A stretch of 64,000 nucleotides of DNA from Morella rubra (GCA_003952965.2 RXIC02000487.1:62001-126000), one strand, 5' to 3'; positions 45,409 through 57,532 are shown, numbered from the stretch's first letter. A program made the numbers and translations. The notes: generated from the letters alone by a model not told the origin.

Positions 45409-46232
45409 TCATATCTCCACCCTGATAGCAAGAATGAGATCTAAAGTCCCATGTAGATATTGAAAGATCCTTTTAACCACTTGCCAATGAATAGGTCCAG
45501 GGTTACTTTGATAACGACTTCCCATACCTACTACAAAGTAAATGTCCAGTCGAGTACACATCATAGCGTACAGCAAACTTCCAACTGCATTTGCATAGGG
45601 AACCTTAGCCATTTTAATCTTTTCGTCATCACTCTTAGGGCAATTATCAAGGCTCAATGTATATCCTTCTCGATTGGAGCGTCCACGAGTTTCGAATTAT
45701 GCATATGGAATCGTTGTAGAATCCTCTTGATGTATGTTTCTTGATACAATCCAAGAAGCTTCTTAGATCGATCTCTAAAGATCTTAACCCTAAGCACAAA
45801 ATTTGCCTCACCCAAATCCTTCATCTCAAAAGTAGAGGATAGCTACCCTTTGGTGGCGACAATCATCTCCAAATCATTTTCAGCTAACAAAATGTCATCT
45901 ACATACAATGATAGAATCACAAAGTTCTTTCCTGTATGTTTGACATACACACAATGGTCCTTTTCCAACATTTCAAAGCCAAACAAAGTGATGACCTCAT
46001 GAAATTTGAAGTACCACTGTCTAGACGACTGTTTAAGACAACATATGGAATGTTTGAGCCGACATACTTTGTGCTCTTGTCCCTGGGCCTCAAAGTCAAT
46101 AGGTTGATCCATATAGATCTCTTCGTCTAGTTTTCCATTGAGGAATGTTGTTTTCACATCCATTTGGAAAAGTTCCAAATCTAAGGATGCAATAATAGCT
46201 AGAATGAGGTGAATAGAACCAAATCTCATCAC
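45409..46232 (-). pseudogene. Copia reverse transcriptase and RNase H
   Basis: At 46232-45843: LILAIIASLDLELFQMDVKT, TFLNGKLDEEIYMDQP, HSICCLKQSSRQWYFKF and FVILSLYVDDILLAENDLEM. The YVDD catalytic box is intact. At 45657-45409: VPYANAVGSLLYAMMCTRLD, then HWQVVKRIFQYLHGTLDL, the RNase H connection. Stops and shifts separate these blocks, and the final RNase H part is not recognisable. The 46232-46470 stretch carries a degraded N-terminal part. Confidence 0.9.
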
Positions 46233-46619
46233 TGGGGAGAATATTTTTTCATAGTCTATACCTTTTGTCTAGATATAACCTTTTGCCACGAGACGAGCCT
46301 TGTACTTATCAATTGATCAATCTGCGTTGTGCTTAATTTTTAAGACTTATTTGTTTCCAATGGTCTTACGCCCAGGCAGAAGATCAACTAATTTCCACAC
46401 TTGGTTTCTTGCCATTGAACTTATCTCATCCTTCATAGCAACCAACCATTCATTTGAGATAGGTGAAGCTAATGCTTCCTTATACGAAGCAGGCTCATTA
46501 GGGTCATACGGAGCACACATGAAAGATTCCCTTTCAATCTCAAAATGATGATGAGGACATGTTTCATGTTCACTTTTCGTATTTGAGGCCCTTGTGAGTC
46601 ACTTTCTAGTGGTACATTC

Positions 46620-46800
46620 CCACTAGGAGCTAAGCCACCACTAATCTCTCTGGTGATTTCAAGGCTGAGATATAAAATCCCCACCTTCACTAAAAGATGG
46701 TGTGACCACTTGAAGCTCTCTTTGTAGATAAGTCACTACTAAGTTTTTTGGTGATTTCAGGCTGAGATACAAAATCCCCACTTTCACCAAAAGATGGTGT
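46620..46800. repeat. Approximately 120-bp internal tandem repeat in the copia linker
   Basis: GGTGATTTCAAGGCTGAGAT to AAAAGATGGTGT occurs at about 46650-46702 and again at 46750-46800, preceded by similar CCACTAA/CTACTAAG phrases. The solo LTR inserted exactly at the end of the second copy. Confidence 0.75.
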
Positions 46801-48097
46801 TGTTGGCTTTTAGTCACAATCAATGTTTTGATGATAACAATAAAAGTAATTGAGATGTGAAGCAAAGTGGATCCAAAATGAGCACGAAGCGATCAAGTAA
46901 CATCCCCTTCAATGGAAGTGCTCTTAAAGTGAAGACTCAAGATGCTAGGGTAATCTTTGTAACTCTAAGTCTTCATCTTTAACAAGGATTTGAACCAAAC
47001 ACTTGCATATTTCTTCAAAACTTGCATGAAATGTTTTACCTCTTGTTTTGAAGATTTAAAAATGTTTTTAAATGGCTTTAAAATATCCAATCAAACTCCC
47101 AAACCTTTTATATACTTATGGGATGTTAGTCTTTAGGGTATGTTAGTAAAATTGGGTTGGAGTCAAAATCGTGTTTTTAAAACAACCGATTATGTGCTCA
47201 TGTAGCGGTCGACCGGTCTTCGACCGCTTGGTATAGCGGTCGACCGGTTGGCTTGAAAAATTTTAAAAAAGAGCCGTTCTGACTTCTGACATTATGACCG
47301 TTGTGTAATATTAACCTGCAGCGATCGACCGGTTCATGTAGCGGTCGACCGGTTCATCGAGAGTTTTTTAACAGCTCGACTTCCAATGGCTATTTTTCTT
47401 ATGAGGCCTATATAAAGCCATTCCTACGCCTTTTAAAAGTTACTGAACAACTTAAATCATTTTACCAAAGCTAAGAGTGATCTAAAACCTTTCAATCCTT
47501 GTTCAAACATCATTCACACATTATCAACACTTTCACATCCTTGTTGTTATGTGAAGCTAAGAGATAGAAATTTCTCATTGTAATATCTACTCCATCAAGG
47601 GAGTTTTAGTGAGCATTTTTGTTCATCCCCATACACTATTAAGAGAGTGATTCTCTCGTTTCCTTTTGGTGAGGTTTGTTCATCAAAAGAAGGAGTTTGG
47701 AGAGGTTTGTTCTCAAACTCGTTCTTGAGGTTTGAAGAAGTGTTTCTCAAGCTCAGGTGTAAGAAAAGCTCTCCCTTGGTTGAAGGAAGATAGTGGAAAA
47801 ACCTCAAGGCTCGGTAAAGGAGCTTGAGGGGTGGATGTAGGCGGGTTTGCCGAACCACTTAAAAATCTTGTGTTTGCTTCTCTTCCCTTATCTCATTACA
47901 TTGTGCTATTAGTTTCATATTCTAATTTTATTTCTCTATTTAAGTTGCAATATATATTCTTGTGTTCAATCTTTTATTGCAATCACTTCTCTTTGTGAGA
48001 CTTATAGCTAGCAAACACTTTTCTAAAGGGTGATTTTCAAAAAAGTTTTAAACCCAATTCACCCCCCTCTTGGGTTGCCTTAATCCTAAGATTTACA
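46801..48097 (+). mobile_element. Solo LTR, SIRE/Maximus-like copia, 1,297 bp
   Basis: The block begins TGTTGGCTTTTAGTCACAAT and ends in TTTACA, flanked by the perfect 5-bp duplication GGTGT (46796-46800 and 48098-48102). Near its end it has CAATTCACCCCCCTCTTGGG. That and the long TG...CA form are typical of SIRE/Maximus LTRs. A GGATGTAGGCGGGTTTGCCG phrase marks the transcript part. There is no internal element sequence, so the element was lost by LTR-LTR recombination. It contains repeated palindromes near 47201-47360. Confidence 0.9.
47201..47360. repeat. Cluster of AGCGGTCGACCGGT palindrome-like motifs
   Basis: GCGGTCGACCGGT occurs near 47205, 47236 and 47341, GCGATCGACCGGT near 47320, and TCGACCGCT near 47220. 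The core GGTCGACC is a perfect palindrome. The cluster lies in the promoter-proximal part of the solo LTR, so it could be a regulatory repeat of that family. Confidence 0.75.
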
Positions 48098-48303
48098 GGT
48101 GTGACCATTTCAAGCTCTTGTGACTCAAAGAGTTCAAGAGTTTTCTTTACTTCACCGATATCTGGAAAAACAATCTTAATGAATGTGACATCACACGACT
48201 CTATCTCAGTCATTCCTCTATTGGGATGTTCACCAAACATCACGTATCCCTTTGAGCTTTCTGAGTATCTTATAAAGATATGTTTGTTAGCTCTAGGGCC
48301 CAA
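48037..48303 (-). pseudogene. Copia integrase C-terminal part adjoining the solo LTR
   Basis: The minus strand from 48303 reads RANKHIFIRYSESSKGYVMF and SCDVTFIKIVFPD, the usual copia integrase C-terminal region. The frame runs into the solo LTR at 48097, where the coding region is interrupted. Confidence 0.85.
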
Positions 48304-48312
48304 TTTCCTAAA

Positions 48313-49276
48313 CTAATGGGATGTGCTGTGAGCAAATCCCACAGAACCCCAAGGCCATAAATGCTCCAAAATAAGTTTTGCACCATTCCAAAATTCATAT
48401 GGGGTGTTAGGAATTGACTTCGAAGTCACTTGGTTAAGGATGTAGGTAGCAGTCATAAGAGCATCCCCCCAGAAAGATATTGGGAGGTTGGCTTGTGCCA
48501 TCATCGATCTAACCATTTCCAATAAAGTACGATTCCTTCTTTCTATAATACCATTTTGTTGCAGAGTTCCAGGAATCATTAATTGCCTGTGTATACCTTT
48601 TTCTTACACAGTTGCTGAAATTGGGTGGATAGATATTCACGACCTTGATCAGTTTGAAGAATTTTTAAATTCCTCTCTTTTTGATTCTCAACCTCTGCCA
48701 AAAAATGCTTGAACCAATCCAATATTTTATAGTGATGAGAGATCAGATAAACGTAACTGAAACGAGAATAATCATCTATCAAAGTGAGGAAATAAGATGC
48801 GCCATAGTGTGCCTTTACATTCATAGGTCCGCAAATATTTGAATGGACTAATTCTAAAGGATGAGATGCCCTAGGTGCCTTACCAAAAGATTTCTTATAT
48901 GCTTTACCGGCTAAACAAGGCTCACACACAGGTAGGTTACATTAGCGTGAGATCCCAATAGGTCTTCTCTAACTAGTCTAGTCATTCTATCTTTTCCTAT
49001 GTGTCCTAGTCTAGCATGTCATTTCACAGAGTTAGGAATAACATCATCATTATCAACAATGTAAGAAAAAGAAGAACGTTCTAAATCCAACATAAAGAAA
49101 CCATTATTTAAAAAACTTTGTCCATACAAAGCCTTATTTAAATAAAAATCCATCTGTGGTCCATCAAAATGAAAACTAAAACCAAGGTCTAATATGGAAA
49201 TAATTGAAAATAGATTACATTTAACACTAGGTGCATAGAGCACATCATGGAGAAGTAACGTACGTCCCATATGCAT
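48313..49276 (-). pseudogene. Copia GAG-pre-integrase and integrase region
   Basis: At 49276-49019: LLLHDVLYAPSVKCNLFSII (end of protease/pre-integrase). At 48929-48579: CEPCLAGKAYKKSF (zinc-binding tail) and LIDDYSRFSYVYLISHH, with the second catalytic Asp region in LQTDQGREY. At 48579-48313: LQQNGIIERRNRTLLEMVRS with the catalytic Glu, and FWGDALMTATYILNQV. The first Asp lies near the expected VHSNICGPMNV segment, where relatives have SDICGPM; here Ser-Asn. The frames are separated by stops and shifts. Confidence 0.9.
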
Positions 49277-49390
49277 CTTGAGTTAAAATTCCAACTCCTA
49301 ACACTTCTTCTCTTGTTCCATTACCCAAAATAACGTACTGTGTGCCCGCTGGTAGTTTTCTGTAATCCACAAATCCAACTCAATCTCTAG

Positions 49391-50371
49391 CTACATGTTT
49401 GGTGGCTCCTGTATCTGCAATCCATTCAGGGATCGAGTGAGCAACGTATGCATGTGAAAAAATAAAAGTAAAGGGAGAGTTGGGTCCTGATAGTACCTTC
49501 TTCGGCTCAGTGCACTCACGAGCGAAGTAACCCTTCTGACCACAGTTATAGCATTTCGTCTTGGTTTTATCCTTCTTACCAGTGCGCTTGCCTCTGCGGC
49601 ACTTTGCAGTCTTTTCATTATTAGGCCCAAGACTCTTTGCTGTACCAGTTAATTTCTTAGCCGTTTGTGCTTAGGCCTAAATGCCTTACATTGCCCACCT
49701 TGGGCAATAAGCGTAGTTGGACTGGTCGCACCGAGGCGCTCCGCCTCTAGCTCCAAGTGGCAAGAAATATCAGCAAATGTCTTGATATTCTCACTATGAG
49801 TCAGCACTAGTTTCATTTGTCCCTAACTGGACTTTTGCAGTGAACGTATCATAGCCTGAACTTGTTGCTCATCTATGAGATTAACACCTATAGTCTTTAG
49901 ATCACGAATCAAGGCAGACATGTTTCTCAGATGGACTGTCATGATATGCTTTGGATTCATAATGTACTGCTCAAACCTCAAGGTAAGAGCACGCAACCTA
50001 GTTGCATATGTACCCCCATAAGTAGCTTTCAGTTGGATCCACATTTCCTAGGCATTTAGGTAGTTCTTAAATTCTCCAATTAGATCGTTATGCATGCTGC
50101 TTAACATAGTAAAGAACGTGCACCTATCCTTTTTAGCCCAGGTTTTGTATGCCTTAATGTCCCGACGATGTTGGGCAGTGTTCCCATGTTAAGGTTGGGA
50201 CATACTTGAGGTCAGATTCTCCAAGACTTCATGTTCATTCATCAAGTATTGAATCCTTCTATGCCACATATCATAGTTGGTACCATCCAATTTCTCTCCC
50301 TTGGTTAGGTCAGCAACTACACTTTTTGTGGCCATTTCATTACATTCAAGGTACGAATTTGACATTAGCAC
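49391..50371 (-). pseudogene. Copia gag
   Basis: The start at 50371 gives MLMSNSYLECNEMATKSVVA, followed by GEKLDGTNYDMWHRRIQYLM, the usual gag N-terminal motif. At 50044-49823: YATRLRALTLRFEQYIMNPK and HLRNMSALIRDLKTIGVNLI. Near 49560-49510 the nucleocapsid knuckle reads CYNCGQKGYFAREC, with Tyr where the zinc-binding His is expected. Several stops break the frame. The nested MULE sits 134 bp upstream of the start. Confidence 0.9.
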
Positions 50372-50495
50372 ACATTTAAAAATTTTATTCCAAAATCCTA
50401 ATTAGACCATTAAATTCTTTCATACATATGGAGATCGAAAATTTTGCTATGCTAGTAATCATCTCCCACTAAATAAGTTAGAAAGAAATATCCAA

Positions 50496-50504
50496 TTGAT
50501 TTTA
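50496..50504. repeat. 9-bp target-site duplication of the nested MULE (left)
   Basis: TTGATTTTA immediately before GGGAAATTTC. The identical nonamer follows the other end at 57533-57541. Nine bases is the usual MULE duplication length. Confidence 0.95.
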
Positions 50505-50678
50505 GGGAAATTTCACTTTTAGTCACTAGGTTTTGACCACTTTTACGATTTGGTCACTAGGATTTTTTCTTCTAGTTTTTAGTCACTGAATTTAGCCCCA
50601 TTTTAATAAAAGGTCCTTCTGTTATTTGACCATCCACTGACTAACGGGGCTGCTCTCCACGTTAGCATCCTTGCCCTG
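50505..50678 (+). repeat. MULE left terminal inverted repeat
   Basis: 174 bp, roughly 88-90 percent alike to the reversed right end by eye. It has alternating GGTCACTAGG phrases and a conserved inner border TCCACGT.AGCATCCTTGC. Confidence 0.93.
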
Positions 50679-51104
50679 TCATCGAACAAATTTCCACGTC
50701 ACTTACCGGTCAGCTTAAAAACGACAGACCATTGATTTTATAAGTACCTTAGTTCCAAACTGCACTGTTTTAACCCAACTCTCCAGCTAGTCAAATACAA
50801 AGCCAATCAATGTGCACCGTTTTAATATGGAACTCGACAACTCATCTACTCAATCTCGCAGAACACCCCCAAATCAAAGAAGAGCCCTAACCAGTCTTAT
50901 TCTCTGTCTCGCACACCCCCAAATTAGCATACTGAAATCCTCGTTTTAATATGAAATCCTCTCTCTCACTGAACACCCCCAAATCCCTGACTTAAAACCT
51001 TCGAATTCAAACCTACGAGATCTAACTAAAATGTGCCTAACAAAATCAAACGAGACTCATCAAGCCTAACGAAATTGAAGAGGAATCGATGGGTTTGGTT
51101 CATG

Positions 51105-52454
51105 ATGTCTGAGCAAAGGTGAGTTGGATCTGTTTGGGCAATGTCATTTAGCTGAGAATGGTTTTGTTTCTGAGTTGGGCAAAATTTATTGCTGTTTATT
51201 TGGTTCTGTCTTTGAATACGCATTTGGTTTTGCTAGCTATCTTCATTGTTGTGGACAAAATGAGAAATTGATGTGTAGTTGGGTCAAAATAATTGGAATT
51301 ATATATCACTGTTAGGTTGAATTTTTTTTTTTTTTTGGGTTTTTTAGATATGGATAAGTTTGAATTGATTTTCAATATCAGAGTCACTTGTGATAATAAT
51401 CATTAAACATTTAATACATTTGAGAGCATATCTAATAGCAAGCTGATTGACCTCAAATGTCACCATGTAGTTTTCTGCATTTTGATTTTCATTTCTTATT
51501 GATTGGAAGGGTATAACTGTGAGGCTGAGAGTTAAGTTTTTTAAGGCTTTGGGCTGCTCATTTTTATGTATTTGGGATTATTAGTAGGCTTTATAGTTGG
51601 GTTAGAAATTGATGTGAAGTTGATTTTGCTCTGGTAATATATTCTAATTGGACTTTAATGGATTGGTGATTGAGCCTATAAACAAAATAAAATGACTAAA
51701 TATTAACATGCTTACCTTGAGGCCAACGAAGGTTTCATCAATTCATCAAGTATTAATGTGCTTTTTAGTGTTTGAGGCATCACATAGTTATGATTTCAGA
51801 TAATCCCATAATTGAGCACTATTATGACTTTTGAAACTTGACACTTATAATTGAGCACTGTTAGAGTAAACAATAACGACAACTGCACCTTAGCTCAAAC
51901 AAATAAAGTTAATGAATCTAGTATACAATAATGCTGAATTTGGCAAATTGACTGACCATATATTACCAAATCTCTTTTCCCCTTATGATTGCATATTTAA
52001 ACATCATTTTTGCTTCTGCATTTACAGGACGGTCTTGTCATCCAACCTCAAAATCGGTAGAGCCTTTGACGCAAAGGTATGTAGTTGTGGTCTGACAACA
52101 CCGCTGAAATCATCGTGGACTGATTCCAATCCAGGAAGACTTTTCTTTGGATGTGCAAATTTTGATGGAAAATCAGTAAGTTAATTGATGATGGCATGAT
52201 TAGTTATTATATGACTGAGTGTGCTATTAACCTATTGTCTTGTATTGGCAGAGACGTTGCAATTACTTTTGCTGGTTTGATCCTCCCACCTGCCCTAGGG
52301 GGATGGAGGTGGGACGTATTTGACAAAGAAGATAAAGGTTTTGGAGAATGAGATAGACTCGCTGAATCATGAGAAGAGAAGTCTAAAGATGTTGTTGGGG
52401 GCGTCATGGATTACAATTGTTACATTGGGTGTTGCACTGATGAAAAGCAACTAA
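51105..52454 (+). CDS. GRF-type zinc-finger protein encoded inside the MULE (spliced, with a late frameshift)
   Basis: Exon 1 (51105-51118, MSEQ..) ends at GTGAGT. Exon 2 (52028-52175) follows TTTACAG and ends at GTAAGT. Exon 3 (from 52252) follows TTGGCAG. All junctions keep frame: 14 plus 148 bases give 54 codons. The product reads SSNLKIGRAFDAKVCSCGL, then GRLFFGCANFDG and CNYFCWFDPPTCPRG. This is a GRF zinc finger with its CxC, GR.F..C and C..F.W residues. One base then appears lost in the G run at 52298-52302, giving a stop at 52321. The next frame continues to 52454 with LENEIDSLNHEKRSLKMLLG (coiled coil) and a hydrophobic tail WITIVTLGVALM, the usual end of plant GRF proteins. GRF fingers bind nucleic acid; its role in transposition is unknown. 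Confidence 0.72.
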
Positions 52455-53480
52455 CTTAATGATTGGGAACTTGAAGTTGTAGTTTTTCCTATAATTAACT
52501 AATTTAGGCTCTAACTTGTTTTGTAATTGGTGGTGTTATAATATTGGATTGTTTTGTACTTTGGATCCAATCCAACTTTCAGATTTCCATTGTATGTAAT
52601 GGTTAATCTATAATTGGTTTTGTAGTGTGGATCCAATGGCATTTTCAGATGTCCATTATGTTGTAATGGTAAATCTTGTATTGGTTTGTAGTTCAGATTT
52701 CAATCCAATGACATTTTCAATGAAATTATCCATGTTCTCTATATTTGTGTTTAACTTCTTCGAATCTGCACCATATCAGCAACACTATTAGGTAACAAAC
52801 TATAGACAACAACAGATGACCCAAAATACCATTAAAGCTACAGATATGCAAAATAGCATATGTGAACTATCAGATAACCTCTAACTAAACTCAAACACAC
52901 AGCAAGATTTGAAAAATATCAACCAAAACTGAAACCATCAACTGAAAGTATTAAACATCACAAATGTTACCACATCACTAAAAGTATTAAACATGATAAA
53001 CAATGTGGCCGAATACCATACAATGTTAACTACTTCAACAAAGTGGCAGAATACATTCACTCTTTTGATTACTCCAACAAAGTTGCAGAATACATTACTA
53101 TATTACATATCTGCCAAATACCACCCAGCTCTCATCCAAACAGTTTCCTATCCAAAACAACATCTTCATTAGTTGGATTTACAAAAATACCAGCACAAAC
53201 ATCAACTAAAATTTACAAAAGATGCCAGCAGATCTTCAGCTGGACTTTACAAAAAACATCTTGTTATGTCATGCTCAACCATTGGCTCCAGCATCATTAT
53301 GGACCACCTCTTGTTCTGAAACAATGGCCTCCTTAACCGGTGCCACTGTTCTTATCCATCACCCTCTTCCTCTGCGTCTGCCATGACTCGCACTGCTTGG
53401 TTGGGTTATGTCACCTAGGACTTGTACACACATAATAAATCAACAATCGAAGACCCAATCTAATACCACAACCACAACAC
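52455..53480. other. Inter-gene region between the convergent MULE genes
   Basis: This holds the 3' ends of both genes. The phrase GTAATGG..AATCT.TAATTGGTTTTGTAGT is repeated near 52597-52690. AT-rich sequence follows, with no further gene that I can support. Confidence 0.55.
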
Positions 53481-56430
53481 ATGTAAACTTAATTAATTAT
53501 TTACTTTATTTGCCTTTTTCTTCCATACTTTCTTGTTCGGATTTTCGGGGTGTGGGCAAGAACGAGCGTTGTGACCTTCGGTGCCACAATTTCCACACCT
53601 CACCAAGTATCATGCCCACTTATTTTGTACGGGAGGTTCGGCTCATCAGGTGCCCTCTTCCTCGCTTTCTTGGGCCTCCCAGGTTGGATCCTTAATACCA
53701 GTGGCAGAATTACATCAGATGAATCCACTGGCCATGACTCAGGCCCTAGCATAGCATGAACTCCATGCTCATATGACTTAAGATAAGTGGACAGCTTGTA
53801 ACACTCAGCTACATATTCCTCAGGTTTTTGCTTGTTACGATAAATTGCTGCACAAGCATGAATACAGGGTATCCCACACAACTGCCATTTTCCACATGAA
53901 CATGTGCGATCAGAAAGATCTACCACCTTCCGAGGGGCATCAATCTGGTCCACTTTAAATTCCAAACCATTCTGCCATGACAGACACAAACCTGAGAGTC
54001 ACTCTTGATCTTGTCTAACTTCTTAAAAATCTTTGACACAGGCGTTTGGAGTATGTTCAAGGGCTGCCACAGCACCAATCTTCTTCTTGTGGAACCTCTT
54101 TTGGAGCTGGCGACGTATCATCTCAAGCATGGTAATCACTAGTTTATCCCGAGCCTCTTTGATCCATGCGTTGAATGTTTCCGCGAGGTTGTTCAAAAGC
54201 ATATCGCTTTTGCAATGTACTCCGAAAGCGTGTCGCGCCCAAAGGGATGTCTTAACTCTAGGAGTTTTGATGAGCACTAGAATAGGACACTTCTATTTTC
54301 AACATAGCTGCTTGAAGTCAACAATGTTCGTAGCACTTGCAGCCGCCCACAGCTTGTCCTTAAACGCTTTGCCCTTAAAACCAGCACCCTTCAAATTAGC
54401 ATGTAGATGGCGCAGACAACATCTATGGTCGACCTCGGGCATTTCTTGGTCAAAACAAGACCCAAACCCTGTAACATATAAAAATAGTAATTAAAAAAGC
54501 AACCTAAAAACAGTTCTTTAATATTGTGTTCAAAACAACAAGGTTAAACATTGCAATTTAAAAAGCATCAAGAAAGGTAAAGGTAAAATAACAATTACTT
54601 TTAGCAAAACAATCAATTGAAACCATTAAGATAAAACAGCAATACTTTCAATAAGGTAAAATAAAACAACAATTATTTTTCAGTAAGGTAAAACAACAAT
54701 TATTAGCAAAACAATCAATTGAAAGCATTAAGGTAAAATCCCGACTAAAAACAGCAATTACTATCAGATTATAAGTTAAAACATTGCAATTTTAAAACAA
54801 GTTCAAATGCATTGCTTATATTGACAGCAACATATATTACCTTCTGTCTATCACTCATGAAGGTCCAGCCATGCTCCTGAACCAAGCCAATGTCATCTAA
54901 CAACTTATGCATAAACCATGACCAAGAATCTCGAGTCTCAGCCTCCACCACAGCATATGAGATAGGAAACATGTCGTCATTCCCATCCTTTCCAATTGCA
55001 CATAGAAGCTGACCCCCGAATTGTCCCTTCAAATGACAGCCATCAACACATATTATTGGTCTGCAATACTTCAAACCCATCTTGCAAGCCGCGAGGCACA
55101 CATACAACCTCTTGAAGTGCTGACCACTTGCATAAAACAATAGTGGTACCCGGATTCCACTTCTTCAAAGCCAAACAATATTGACTGGTGAAATTGAATT
55201 GTTCAGACTGATTGCCAAAAACCATTTCACACGCCATTCGCTTAGCTCGATAACACCGATGCAATGGCACATCTAAGTTAAACTCCCGACGAATCTGTTG
55301 CTTAAGTGCAGCTGCAGGCCAAGTGGGGCAGTCTCTAAAGTTGGCAAGGTAGTGTCGTGCCAAGAAATTCACATCACATTTCTTGGACTCATAATGAGCA
55401 CCGCAGGTGTGCTCAGAAATCAGGACTTTTATTTGGATTGAATCAGAATCCCTTAATTTGGAGGCAAAAATGTAAAATGTGCAGTCTCAATGCGCACTGA
55501 GCTTGTACCCTCAACTTATCGTTGTGCAGGTAATTGAAGTCAAACTTCTTTTGAACTGAGTACCGCCTCAATGCCTTTCTTAGACCTTTGTATTGGGGAA
55601 AATGAGGCCGGTTTCTAATGATACCTCGCCCAACATATCAGTTTCCTCATTAAACTCTAGCTGCAGTTGTGTAGTGGGGGCTGCTCATTGTCAGATCCGT
55701 CGTGGCTTCGCTTCCCATCACTATCCTCGTACTCTGACGAAGGACCATCATCATCTTCCCCCACATTAGCTAGAAATACCCCAAACCAGTCTACATTGTT
55801 GCTGGTTTCTGCCCCTCCATTGACCGGGCTATCAACATCCGAATACAGGTTGGATTCTTCAACATCAGTCCCACTGAAGCCACTCAAGTCATCACCACCC
55901 AGCTCCTGATTTACATTAACATCCTCTTCTACACCAAAATCCTCATCTACACCCAGATCCTCATCAACACCAAATCTTCTGCAATATTTTTTCCATCTCC
56001 AACTTACCCCCATCAGCAGCATCTACAGGAGCACTCATCATCTACAGGAGCCTCGGGTACATCTGATTGTTTGTGAAGGAACCGGGCCAGTAAGTTGAAG
56101 CAAGGGTTCTGCAGTCTCAACTAAGATAGCCTCGTCTACCGCATGCTCAACATATATATTTAGAATGCTCCTCTTCTCCACGAAGGATCTATTTATCAAA
56201 ATTGACAACATCTTTATCATTCTTCAAACTTCTCACAGCAACCCATTCTTCGTCGTCGAAACAATACCACAAATTCCCCGTCTGTATATATCCAAGACCC
56301 AACACTGCATGCTCAATCTCAATTGAAGATATAAAATCTATATCCAGATGCCCCACATCATCCACCTTCCCCCCGAATAGATCTGGCCCCGACTTCCAAG
56401 GAAATGACCACCATGATAGATACGTATCTT
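53480..56430 (-). pseudogene. MULE transposase (MURA-type), degraded
   Basis: Reading the minus strand: PB1-like domain (about 56430-56180: KIRIYHGGHFLGSRG, VDDVGHLDIDF, LGLGYIQTGNLWY) with a frameshift in the G run near 56373; an acidic linker (56022-55657); the Mutator DNA-binding domain (about 55600-55290: SKLRDSDSIQIKVLISEHTC, ARHYLANFRD) with a TGA; and the DDE core (IICVDGCHLKGQFGGQLLCA near 55065, then EHGWTFMSDRQKV near 54860). An A-rich intron-like gap spans 54480-54790. Then HRCCLRHLHANLKGAGF and LLNNLAETFNAWIKEARDKL with the Glu region (54450-54130), SWIM finger RTCSCGKWQLCGIPCIHACA (53905-53846), and zinc knuckle CGNCGTEGHNARSC near 53560. Stops and frameshifts mean it is inactive now. 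Confidence 0.9.
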
Positions 56431-57359
56431 TAATGTTTTTCCTACAAAATCATATGTATAATTGTAAGTTGAATTGAATTGAAAGTCAATTGAAAACCTG
56501 TGCAAACGATGCAAATAAAAAATTGATTTTGCCCAACTACACATACATCCAAGTTAACCTGGGACCACATGTTTCAATATTCAAATACCTTAAAGTGAAG
56601 AAGACAAAACACAATGGGTCCCTTTTTTTTCTCGAAAACCTAATGACCCCCTTTATTATGTGTGTACAATGACAGAAAGTTAAACAAATAGACAGAGCAC
56701 GTGAGTATTTTTGTCCCTACCTCCAGACATTGTTGTCCACACAATGGGTCAACTGAAACAAAAGGGTGGGCCTTTCAGTCTTTGATTCTTTGTTCCCGAC
56801 ATCAAGCTTCTATTATATTCACAAGCTGCAAGCAACGAGAAAGCTATATATTAGTTACGGATAGTCATATACTTCTTTAACGGACAACCAACGTCCTATT
56901 AACACATTACCTTCTGGAGTTGCTTAATGAAATTGAAGCACCGAAGCACGAAGACTGAACTGGCACCAAAAACTCATGAAAATTTCAACAAACTTTTACC
57001 ACCAAAGCACAAGACTGATCTGGCACTCCAATCCCACCAATTTTGCTGGAAAGCTGTGCACATTCACTCACGACAGTACACAGTTAGGGCAAAGCTTTGG
57101 GTTTGACACTTTAAGGTGACAAGGGGGGTTTCAACACTTAGAAGAAAAACATGATCTGCCAAATGTGGCTTCAAAACGATGTGGTTCAAAATCTATTACG
57201 TTGCCTTTGTTTGTTTGCCAATCAAAATGGTGTGGTTGATAACTAAATGGTTCTCTTGTTTGTGTTTCAAAACGGTGTGGTTTGAATATTGTTTTGATTT
57301 TGCAAATCATGTTCTTCAAACACAATAACGGTGAGTCGTTTAGGGTAACGTGGACAAAG
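56431..57359. other. MULE right non-coding region (transposase promoter and leader)
   Basis: Between the first recognised transposase domain and the right terminal repeat there is about 930 bp without a recognised coding exon. It contains the repeated phrase CAAAACG.TGTGGTT near 57171, 57228 and 57270. The transposase start codon may lie in the 56430-56550 segment. Confidence 0.5.
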
Positions 57360-57532
57360 CAGGGCAAGGATGCTGACGTGGAGAGCAGCCCCGTTAGTTA
57401 GTGGACGGTCAACTAACAAAAGGACCTTTTATTAAAATGGGGCTAAATTCAGAGACTAAAAACTAAAAAAAAAAATCCTAGTGAAAATTGTATTAAGTGG
57501 TTAAAACCTAGTGACCAAAAGTGAAATTTCCC
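57360..57532 (-). repeat. MULE right terminal inverted repeat
   Basis: 173 bp, reversed partner of 50505-50678. It ends GTGAAATTTCCC directly before the TSD TTGATTTTA (57533-57541). Confidence 0.93.

Larger units (their letters stand above)
50505..57532. mobile_element. Complete 7,028-bp MULE with 174-bp terminal inverted repeats and two convergent genes
   Basis: The terminal inverted repeats 50505-50678 and 57360-57532 (174 and 173 bp) both begin GGGAAATTTCACTTTT and match closely to CATCCTTGCCCTG. The 9-bp TSD TTGATTTTA is perfect. It is inserted in the leader of the copia element. A transposase gene on the minus strand starts near the right end, and a GRF zinc-finger gene on the plus strand starts near the left end. 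The two are convergent, with about 1 kb between their 3' ends. A central A-rich tract lies at 54480-54790. Confidence 0.95.
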
